Shown: one piece after another, positions 14,701 through 20,178 of the stretch
How the letters are laid out: each line of letters begins with the position of its first letter
Numbering within the stretch: the stretch's first letter is position 1
Assembly (NCBI GenBank): GCA_905198295.1
Contig: CAJKBW010000053.1
Span: 1-20,178 of the forward strand
DNA: 20,178 nucleotides
DNA from: an uncultured Oscillospiraceae bacterium
GTDB lineage: Bacteria; Bacillota; Clostridia; Oscillospirales; Acutalibacteraceae
Reading direction: 5' to 3'
The notes under the pieces: model-generated
Told to the model about the DNA's origin: nothing
The model's input: the letters and a program-made list of their open reading frames with translations, nothing else
Databases searched by the model: none
Position numbers and translations under genes: made by a program

Positions 14701-15423
14701 TCAGTGGAAATCCAACGTTTCTGCCAACCACTCGATAGACAGCGGCATCCATTTGGCTACATGGTCATCCGCCCAGCTCTCACCGGTTTCCCCGGTCGCG
14801 AGGGCGGCACCATGCGCGCCATGGCGGAACACATGCAGTTCAAACGGGCGGCCAGCTTTATCCAGAGCGTCAGCGAAACGCAGAGTATGCGCAACCGGCA
14901 CCTGTTCATCGTCCCGGGTATGAAACAGAAACGCCGGCGGTGTGTTTTCGTCCACCGCCTCATCGAGTCGCGGTACCGGAAAAGCCGTCGATAAATTGCC
15001 GAGGATGCAAGGGTAGGCCAGTACCATCGCGTCCGGCCGATTTTTCAGCAGTGTGCCGGTTGAAGCCGCCAGATGCCCGCCGGCGGAGAAGCCGCATACG
15101 GCCACCTTGTGCGGGTCAAGATTCCATTCCTCCGCCATTGCACGGATACGGGCGACAGCGCCGTCTGCATCCGTGAGTGCCTCGTCAAAAGTGTGCTCTT
15201 TGCCCAGCGTGTATTTGAGCACAAACACCTGGTAGCCGGCCGCAAAATAGGAAAGCGCGATCGGTTCGTTTTCCCGGTCGGATACCATGTAGTAGCCGCC
15301 GCCCGGGAACACCAGCATTGCCGGACGCACCGCACGCTGCGGCATCTCCTGGGACACATGATGCAGGTAGGCGGTCAGGGTTACCCGGCCGTCTGCGGTG
15401 AGATTTTCCACGAAATGCTCCAT
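14701..15423 (-). CDS. Alpha/beta-hydrolase, probable acetyl/carboxyl esterase
   Basis: This 240-residue cytoplasmic-looking protein (no signal peptide) resembles the small esterases annotated as acetyl-xylan or BD-FAE-type esterases. Visible parts are an oxyanion-hole motif FPGGGYYMVSD (39-49) and nucleophile Ser113 in CGFSAGGHLA. The likely acid is Asp172 in HTRDDEQVPV, and the likely catalytic His is His204 in FRHGAHGAAL. It should hydrolyse short-chain esters; the natural substrate is unknown. AAGGGGA lies about 10 nt before the ATG. It ends 39 nt before glpK with no terminator between, so the two are probably one transcript. That suggests glycerol esters or acetylated sugars as possible substrates (inference). 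Confidence 0.88.
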   Translation of the reverse strand: MEHFVENLTADGRVTLTAYLHHVSQEMPQRAVRPAMLVFPGGGYYMVSDRENEPIALSYFAAGYQVFVLKYTLGKEHTFDEALTDADGAVARIRAMAEEWNLDPHKVAVCGFSAGGHLAASTGTLLKNRPDAMVLAYPCILGNLSTAFPVPRLDEAVDENTPPAFLFHTRDDEQVPVAHTLRFADALDKAGRPFELHVFRHGAHGAALATGETGESWADDHVAKWMPLSIEWLAETLDFH

Positions 15424-15458
15424 TTCTTGTTATCCCCTTCCGTTATAGATAAAGATAA

Positions 15459-15476
15459 AGCCTCCGTCAGGAGGCT
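15459..15476 (-). terminator. Weak hairpin terminator after ychF
   Basis: AGCCTCC (15459-15465) pairs with GGAGGCT (15470-15476) around loop GTCA. On the minus strand it lies 12 nt past the ychF stop and is followed by TTATCTTTATC, a broken T-tract. The stem is only 7 bp, so partial read-through into the hydrolase gene is possible. Confidence 0.65.
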
Positions 15477-15488
15477 GTGCATATCTTC

Positions 15489-16583
15489 TTATACGTTGAA
15501 CCGGAACAGTACCACATCGCCGTCCTGCATGACATATTCCTTGCCTTCGGAGCGGACCAGACCCTTTTCGCGGGCAGCGGCCATCGATCCGTTTGCGATC
15601 AGATCCTCATAGGAGATAACCTCGGCCCGGATGAAGCCACGCTCGAAATCGGTATGAATTTTGCCAGCGGCCTGCGGCGCCTTGGTACCGCGGGTGATGG
15701 TCCAGGCGCGCACCTCCGGCTGCCCGGCAGTCAGATAGGAGATCAGGCCAAGCAGGTGATAGCTCTTCTGGATCAGCCGGTCAAGGCCGGAACGCTCCAG
15801 CCCGAGTTCGGCGAGAAACAGCTTTTTTTCTTCGTCATCCATATCGGCGATGTCCGCTTCCATCTGGGCACAGATCGGCAGCACCTCGGCGTTTTCCTCT
15901 TCGGCGAGCCGGCAGACGGCCTGATAATGCGTGTTTTGCTGAAGATCGCCGGTGAAATCGCTTTCGCTCAGGTTGGCGGCATAGATAACCGGCTTCGCGG
16001 TCAGCAGCGCCACGGTCGAAAGCATCGCGGCTTCCTCCGGTGCGCACTCCACCGAACGTGCCGGCTTTCCGGCTTCGAGCACTTCGAGCACCCGTTTGAA
16101 AAAATCCAGCTCGGGCTGCAGGGATTTATCGCCCTTGAGCATTTTCGCAGTACGGTCAATACGGCGCTCGAGCATCTCCATATCCGAGAAAATCAGCTCA
16201 AGGTTGATCGTCTCAATGTCCCGCAGCGGGTCGACGCTGCCCTCGACATGGATGATGTCGTCGTCCTCGAAACAGCGTACCACGTGGACGATCGCGTCCA
16301 CCTCACGGATGTTGGCCAAGAATTTGTTGCCGAGACCTTCGCCTTTGCTCGCGCCCTTCACCAGGCCAGCAATGTCGACGAATTCGATCACCGCCGGGGT
16401 CACCTTGACCGGATTGTACAGCTCCGCGAGCTTGTCGAGCCGCTCGTCCGGCACGCTCACGACCCCGACGTTCGGATCGATGGTGCAGAACGGATAATTG
16501 GCGCTCTGCGCTCCTGCGTTGGTGATGGCGTTGAACAGGGTGGACTTGCCGACGTTCGGCAGCCCGACGATTCCGAGTTTCAC
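15489..16583 (-). CDS. ychF: Redox-regulated ATPase YchF (Obg-like ATPase)
   Basis: This 364-residue P-loop protein of the Obg/TRAFAC class uses ATP rather than GTP in characterised members and associates with ribosomes. P-loop GLPNVGKST (7-15), switch region VDIAGLVKGASKGEGLGNKF (69-88) and NLSE (204-207, in place of the GTP-specifying NKxD) are visible. A coiled-coil helical insert (about 130-175) and a C-terminal TGS domain ending in KEYVMQDGDVVLFRFNV follow. Translation starts with GTG at 16583, with AAAGGAAG about 9 nt upstream; MKLGIVGLPN is the invariant family N-terminus. The 375-bp spacer before it is filled with repeats and hairpins, and I cannot see a clear promoter there. Confidence 0.97.
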   Translation of the reverse strand: MKLGIVGLPNVGKSTLFNAITNAGAQSANYPFCTIDPNVGVVSVPDERLDKLAELYNPVKVTPAVIEFVDIAGLVKGASKGEGLGNKFLANIREVDAIVHVVRCFEDDDIIHVEGSVDPLRDIETINLELIFSDMEMLERRIDRTAKMLKGDKSLQPELDFFKRVLEVLEAGKPARSVECAPEEAAMLSTVALLTAKPVIYAANLSESDFTGDLQQNTHYQAVCRLAEEENAEVLPICAQMEADIADMDDEEKKLFLAELGLERSGLDRLIQKSYHLLGLISYLTAGQPEVRAWTITRGTKAPQAAGKIHTDFERGFIRAEVISYEDLIANGSMAAAREKGLVRSEGKEYVMQDGDVVLFRFNV

Positions 16584-16602
16584 AGTTGATTCTTCCTTTC
16601 AC

Positions 16603-16655
16603 AGAGGGGCGCTGCCCCTCCACCCCGCGGCCTTTGAAAAGGCCGGCGAAACGTT
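16603..16655 (+). repeat. Dispersed double-hairpin element, copy 1
   Basis: Two adjacent hairpins form a unit: GAGGGGC/GCCCCTC (16604-16610 with 16614-16620), then CACCCCGC, then GGCCTT/AAGGCC (16629-16634 with 16639-16644), then GGCGAAACGTTT. A diverged copy of the same arrangement lies inverted near the right end (19968-20040). It sits between the start of ychF and the hairpin at 16659. The layout resembles dispersed GC-rich palindromic repeats of clostridial genomes; a chromosomal role is unknown. Confidence 0.7.
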
Positions 16656-16658
16656 TGA

Positions 16659-16692
16659 TCACGGGCAAAATGCCGTGGCATTTTGCCCGTGA
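16659..16692. repeat. 16-bp perfect palindrome in the ychF upstream region
   Basis: TCACGGGCAAAATGCC (16659-16674) and its exact complement (16677-16692) are separated by only GT. No T-tract follows on either strand, so it is not a typical terminator. It is the first of three apex-similar hairpins in this spacer. Confidence 0.8.
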
Positions 16693-16973
16693 AGTCTTGG
16701 TAAAGCGGTCAGTTGCTTTGCCGACCTTGTAATTGACCGATTGCGGGAGATGCCCGCTAAAGCCAGTCGGCAGATTAAGATTCCGAGGCGTTGCTCCGTT
16801 GCTATACAGGCAATATGCCTGCGGCATATTGCGCGTGACGCTCATCTCAAGTCAGTCGGCAGATTAAGATTCTGAAGCGGCTCATCGCTTTGTTTTTATG
16901 AGGGAAATACGCCGTTCAGGCGTATTTCGGGAGATGCCCGTTAAAGCCAGTTGGCAGGTTAAGATTCTGAGGC
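16693..16973. repeat. Degenerate tandem repeat of about 90 bp, overlapping the 3' end of secA
   Basis: Three clear copies of a core, CAGTYGGCAGRTTAAGATTC, start near 16764, 16853 and 16948, with a weaker fourth unit around 16693-16720. Copies 1 and 3 also share GGGAGATGCCCGYTAAAGC in front of the core. Between cores lie hairpins GCAATATGCC/GGCATATTGC (16810-16819 with 16823-16832) and GAAATACGCC/GGCGTATTTC (16904-16913 with 16919-16928). Copy 3 contains the secA stop codon (16959-16961). Read on the minus strand, each clear copy carries codons for Ala-Ser-Glu-Ser-stop. This accounts for most of the 375-bp ychF-secA gap. Confidence 0.8.
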
Positions 16974-19709
16974 ATCTCTTCCGCAACACTTCTTATATTT
17001 TTTTCCGCTGCCGCAGGGACAGGGATCGTTGCGGCCGACCTTCTGTGCCACCGTCTTGCGCACCGTGCGGGGCTTCGCGGAACCGTCGGTGCCGGCGGAG
17101 GTGCTGGTGGGCTTCGCCACCTGCTCGCGCTTGGGCTCTTCCTGGGTGCGCACCTGTACGGTGAGCATCAGGCGGGCGGTATCCTCACGGATGGCGGCGA
17201 TCATGCCATCGAACATGTCAAAGCCTTCCATGCGGTAAAGCACGACCGGGTCCTTCTGACCGTAGGCGCGCAGATGGATGCCGCGGCGCAGTTCATCCAT
17301 GTTGTCGATATGATCCATCCAGTAACGGTCCACCGTTTTCAGCAGCACCACCCGTTCGATTTCACGCATCATCGGGGAACCGTACTGCTTTTCCTTGGCG
17401 TCGTAAATTTCCATCGCGCGGTTGACCAGCGTTTCGGCCAGATCGGCGGCTTCCGCATCTTCCTGCTCCTGTGGAGTGAAGCGGAAATCATCCTCCTTGC
17501 TCAGCCAGCCGGCGTAATAGTCGCGCAGCCCGTCGAGATTCCAGTTTTCGTGCGCCTCGTCGCTGGCATAACGCTTTACGGTGGCTTCGATCGATTCCTT
17601 GATCATGCCGACGATGCTGTCGCGCATACTTTCGCCATCAAGCACCTTGTCGCGTTGGCTGTAAATGATCTCACGCTGCCGGTTCATCACGTCGTCGTAC
17701 TGGAGCACATCGCGGCGGATGCCGAAGTTGCGTTCTTCAATACGGCGCTGGGCGCTCTCGATGGAGCTGGTGAGCATCTTGTTTTCGATCGGGGTATCCT
17801 CGTCGATGCCGAGGGTGTTCATCAGGTTGTTGATCCGCTCGCCGCCGAACAGCCGCATCAGGTCGTCCTCAAGCGAGAGATAGAACCGCGAGGCGCCGGG
17901 GTCGCCCTGCCGGCCGGCGCGGCCGCGCAGCTGGTTATCGATGCGGCGGGATTCGTGCCGTTCGGTGCCAAGGATGAACAGGCCGCCCGCTTCGCGCACA
18001 GCCTCTGCCTCCGGGCGGATTTCTTCTTTGTATTTGGCATTGAGCTCCTGGAAGGTCTGCCGCGCGGCGATGATTTCTTCGTTGTCGGTTTCACCGAAAC
18101 CGGTGGATTCGACGATCAGCTCCTCCGCGATACCCATGCGGCGCATCTCGGCCTTCGCCAGATATTCCGGGTTGCCGCCGAGCATGATGTCGGTGCCGCG
18201 GCCGGCCATGTTGGTCGCAATGGTAACCGCGTCCGGCTTACCGGCCTGCGCAACGATTTCGGCTTCCTTTTCGTGGTGCTTGGCGTTGAGCACGTTATGC
18301 GGGATACCCTCGCGCTTCAGCATCTTGGACAGCAGCTCGGATTTTTCAATCGAGATGGTACCCACCAGCACCGGCTGATGCCGTTCGTGGCATTCCTTGA
18401 TCTGCTCGATCACCGCGCGGAACTTGCCGTTTTCAGTTTTATAAACGCTGTCGGCCATATCCTGCCGGACCATCGGCCGGTTGGTGGGGATTTCCACCAC
18501 ATCGAGCTTGTAGATCTGTTCAAACTCGGTCGCCTCGGTCTTGGCCGTACCGGTCATGCCGGACAGCTTGCGGTACAGGCGGAAGAAGTTCTGGAAGGTG
18601 ATGGTGGCGAGGGTTTTGCTCTCCCGCTCGACCTTCACGCCCTCCTTGGCCTCGATGGCCTGATGCAGACCTTCGTTGTAGCGGCGGCCGAACATCAGAC
18701 GGCCGGTGAACTCGTCGACAATGATCACCTGATCGTCCTTGACCACGTAATCCACATCGCGGGTCATCACGCCGCGTGCCTTAATCGCCTGGTTAATATG
18801 ATGCAGCAGCGTGACGTTATCGGCATCCATCAGGTTGACCACGTTGAAATACTGCTCTGCCTTTTTCACGCCGGAGCGGGTGAGGGTGGCGGTGCGGGCC
18901 TTTTCGTCCACGATGTAATCACCGTCGACGTTGTCCTGCTCCTCTTTAGTGTCCATTTCTTTGATTTTGTAAATTTTGAGGGTTTTGGCGAAGCGGTCCG
19001 CCTGCTCATACAGATCGGTGGACTTGTCACCCTGCCCGGAGATGATCAGCGGGGTACGGGCCTCGTCGATGAGGATGGAGTCCACTTCGTCGACGATCGC
19101 GAAATGGTGGCCGCGCTGCACCTTGTTCTGCTTGTAGATGACCATGTTGTCCCGCAGGTAGTCGAAGCCCAGCTCGTTGTTGGTGCCGTAGGTGATGTCG
19201 GCAGCATACGCCGCGCGGCGCTCCTTGTTGTCCTGACCGTGGATCACCAGCCCGACCGTCAGGCCGAGATAGCGGTACACCTTGCCCATCCATTCGCTGT
19301 CGCGGCGGGCGAGGTAGTCGTTGACCGTCACGATATGTACGCCGTCGCCGGTCAGGGCGTTGAGATAGGCAGGCAGGGTGGCCACGAGGGTCTTGCCTTC
19401 ACCGGTTTTCATTTCGGCGATGCGTCCCTGATGCAGGATGATGCCGCCGATGATCTGTACAGGGAAGTGACGCATGCCGAGCACCCGGTCGCTCGCTTCG
19501 CGGCACACCGCAAAAGCGTCCGGCAGGATGGAGTCGGTGGTTTCACCGCTTTTGAGCCGGTCACGCAGTACGTCGGTCTGCGCCTTGAGCTCATCCTCGC
19601 TCATTTTGCGGTATTTGTCCTCGAGGGCCAGCACCTGGTCGCACAGCGGCTGAATGCGCTTGAGCTCCCGCTTGCTGTAATCCCCGAACAACGCTTTCAT
19701 CAGTCCCAT
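16959..19709 (-). CDS. secA: Protein translocase motor ATPase SecA
   Basis: This 916-residue ATPase drives preproteins through SecYEG at the membrane. Domains in order are the first nucleotide-binding domain with Walker A EMKTGEGKTL (99-108), VTVNDYLARRD (128-138) and DEVDSILIDEARTP (207-220); then the preprotein-crosslinking domain. The second ATPase domain has VGTISIEKSE, TNMAGRGTDI and ESRRIDNQLRGRAGRQGDPG. A helical scaffold/wing follows, then a linker and the SEC-C zinc motif CPCGSGKKYKKCC near the C-terminus. The length is slightly above the E. coli protein. The ATG at 19709 has GAGGTGA about 8 nt upstream. The last four codons and stop lie inside a tandem-repeat unit. A good promoter sits at 19807-19835. 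Confidence 0.98.
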   Translation of the reverse strand: MGLMKALFGDYSKRELKRIQPLCDQVLALEDKYRKMSEDELKAQTDVLRDRLKSGETTDSILPDAFAVCREASDRVLGMRHFPVQIIGGIILHQGRIAEMKTGEGKTLVATLPAYLNALTGDGVHIVTVNDYLARRDSEWMGKVYRYLGLTVGLVIHGQDNKERRAAYAADITYGTNNELGFDYLRDNMVIYKQNKVQRGHHFAIVDEVDSILIDEARTPLIISGQGDKSTDLYEQADRFAKTLKIYKIKEMDTKEEQDNVDGDYIVDEKARTATLTRSGVKKAEQYFNVVNLMDADNVTLLHHINQAIKARGVMTRDVDYVVKDDQVIIVDEFTGRLMFGRRYNEGLHQAIEAKEGVKVERESKTLATITFQNFFRLYRKLSGMTGTAKTEATEFEQIYKLDVVEIPTNRPMVRQDMADSVYKTENGKFRAVIEQIKECHERHQPVLVGTISIEKSELLSKMLKREGIPHNVLNAKHHEKEAEIVAQAGKPDAVTIATNMAGRGTDIMLGGNPEYLAKAEMRRMGIAEELIVESTGFGETDNEEIIAARQTFQELNAKYKEEIRPEAEAVREAGGLFILGTERHESRRIDNQLRGRAGRQGDPGASRFYLSLEDDLMRLFGGERINNLMNTLGIDEDTPIENKMLTSSIESAQRRIEERNFGIRRDVLQYDDVMNRQREIIYSQRDKVLDGESMRDSIVGMIKESIEATVKRYASDEAHENWNLDGLRDYYAGWLSKEDDFRFTPQEQEDAEAADLAETLVNRAMEIYDAKEKQYGSPMMREIERVVLLKTVDRYWMDHIDNMDELRRGIHLRAYGQKDPVVLYRMEGFDMFDGMIAAIREDTARLMLTVQVRTQEEPKREQVAKPTSTSAGTDGSAKPRTVRKTVAQKVGRNDPCPCGSGKKYKKCCGRDASES

Positions 19710-19742
19710 TGATCTGTCACCTCAAAAAATAGAATCACCCCG

Positions 19743-19760
19743 GCCGCGGCATACCGCGGC
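19743..19760 (-). promoter_or_regulatory. Hairpin in the secA 5' leader
   Basis: GCCGCGG (19743-19749) pairs with CCGCGGC (19754-19760) around a 4-nt loop. It lies between the predicted secA start of transcription (about 19800) and the ribosome site near 19720. It is GC-rich with no U-tract, so it may influence translation or mRNA stability rather than end transcription. Confidence 0.45.
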
Positions 19761-19806
19761 GAAGCCGTATTTGTTTATTAAAAGCGGAAAAGTACACGTA
19801 CATCTT

Positions 19807-19835
19807 ATCATAGCATATTTGTTCCGCGGATACAA
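19807..19835 (-). promoter_or_regulatory. Promoter of secA
   Basis: On the minus strand, TTGTAT (19830-19835) and TATGAT (19807-19812) are separated by 17 bp. The -10 has one mismatch to consensus and is followed by an AT-rich start region near 19800. This gives a leader of about 90 nt to the secA ATG at 19709. Confidence 0.65.
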
Positions 19836-19888
19836 CCGTAAAATATGTCGACATTGCCTGAGTCGCTTGCCGATAAAAAGTAAACAGC

Positions 19889-19923
19889 GCCCCCGCCGGA
19901 TGCTTTTGACATTCAGCGGGGGC
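19889..19923 (-). terminator. Terminator of a minus-strand transcript entering from the right
   Basis: Outer stem GCCCCCGC/GCGGGGGC (19889-19896 with 19916-19923) continues into an inner GGATG/CATTC stem with one G-U pair. On the minus strand it is followed by GCTGTTTACTTTTTATC, a T-rich tail. It would separate an upstream gene beyond the window from the secA promoter about 55 bp further on. Confidence 0.7.
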
Positions 19924-19967
19924 ATTGCAGACTGTAGAAAAAGTTGTTTGCGGAAAATATTGCACGA

Positions 19968-20040
19968 AATGTTTTCGCCCGCCTTTTTCAAAAGGCGGTG
20001 GGGTGCCGGGGCAAAGCCCTGGCTCGCGTCCCGCAGGACA
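19968..20040 (-). repeat. Dispersed double-hairpin element, copy 2 (inverted)
   Basis: Read on the minus strand this gives AGGGCTTTGCCCC, CACCCCAC, then CGCCTTTTGAAAAAGGCG and GGCGAAAACATTT. The order and loop sequences match copy 1 (16603-16655) with substitutions and small indels, including base changes on both sides of a stem. A further GTCC/GGAC stem (20028-20031 with 20036-20039) extends the unit. It lies in the non-coding stretch upstream of secA. Confidence 0.65.
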
Positions 20041-20178
20041 CGAAATCCCTGAAAAACAAAGCGCAGGAGGGGGGAGTAAAACGTCCCGGTGGGACGTTTT
20101 ACGATGGGGAACCCTCGCCGGGGGTTCCCCGATGCGGCGCATAAAATTCACCGTGTGCATATTGCCATTTGCTTACCG
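20041..20178. repeat. Two consecutive palindromes and non-coding right end
   Basis: A 12-bp perfect stem, GTAAAACGTCCC (20076-20087) with GGGACGTTTTAC (20091-20102), is followed 4 nt later by GGGGAACCC/GGGTTCCCC (20106-20114 with 20122-20130). Neither has a good T-tract on either strand. I see no supported gene from 19924 to the end of the window; the upstream neighbour of secA must lie beyond 20178. Confidence 0.6.

Noticed and set aside
15442..15470. CTGACG-17-TATAAC as a promoter for the esterase-glpK pair
   Set aside because: It overlaps the ychF terminator stem, and its predicted start would fall inside the gene's ribosome site, removing the Shine-Dalgarno.
16584..16845. Open frame on the minus strand running from the repeats toward ychF
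   Set aside because: It passes through the repeats and hairpins, runs on in a different frame from YchF and has no ribosome site. The translation is a by-product of repeat sequence.
16743..16973. Possible CRISPR array
   Set aside because: Only three or four units, the copies are not identical, spacing is about 90 bp with structured rather than unique spacers, and there are no cas genes nearby.
17274..19712. Long open frame on the plus strand opposite secA
   Set aside because: Same cause: an antisense shadow of SecA with no start signal or recognisable domain.
19735..20160. Open frames on both strands of the right-end spacer
   Set aside because: They run through palindromes, the terminator and the secA promoter, lack ribosome sites and show no protein-like composition.

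Overview
The window looks like chromosomal DNA of a fairly GC-rich Gram-positive anaerobe, most likely a clostridial (Oscillospirales-type) gut bacterium. This is inferred from Firmicutes-style Shine-Dalgarno sites (AAAGGAG/AGGAGG), a lipoprotein PstS, a SecA with a C-terminal SEC-C zinc motif, a PhoU starting MRNKFDEQL, and dispersed GC-rich double-hairpin repeats. No species can be named from the sequence alone.

Layout. (1) 1-436: the 5' part of a tRNA-Asp gene on the minus strand runs off the window edge. Its near-consensus promoter is back to back with the promoter of the next operon, which has a long structured leader. (2) 437-5559, plus strand: a tightly packed four-gene operon encoding an ABC ATPase, an ABC-2 permease, a GldG-like membrane-anchored protein and a DUF4340-like membrane-anchored protein. 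It ends in a strong terminator. (3) 5560-5800: a gene-poor island between two terminators. (4) 5855-12986, minus strand: a small XRE-family regulator, then pstS-pstC-pstA-pstB-phoU-phoB-phoR, a complete high-affinity phosphate uptake and phosphate-sensing unit. A probable Pho-box promoter precedes pstS. (5) 13120-15423, minus strand: an alpha/beta-hydrolase (esterase-like) followed by glycerol kinase, closed by a strong terminator. (6) 15459-16583, minus strand: the translation-associated ATPase YchF, with a GTG start. (7) 16584-16973: a repeat-rich spacer holding a dispersed double-hairpin element, three strong hairpins and a decaying tandem repeat of about 90 bp. The last repeat unit overlaps the end of secA. 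(8) 16959-19709, minus strand: secA, with its own promoter. (9) 19710-20178: no convincing gene, but a terminator from an upstream minus-strand transcript, a second inverted copy of the dispersed element and two palindromes.

How the genes work together. PstS captures phosphate, PstC/PstA form the channel and PstB powers it. PhoU links transporter state to the PhoR kinase, and PhoR phosphorylates PhoB, which probably acts at the box in front of pstS. The hydrolase and glycerol kinase could form a short route from glycerol esters to glycerol-3-phosphate; this is inference. The Gld-like operon is a transporter or cell-envelope machine of unknown substrate.

I found no clear new defence or mobile system. 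The most unusual item is the repeat array whose units resemble the 3' end of secA, including its Ala-Ser-Glu-Ser-stop codons.
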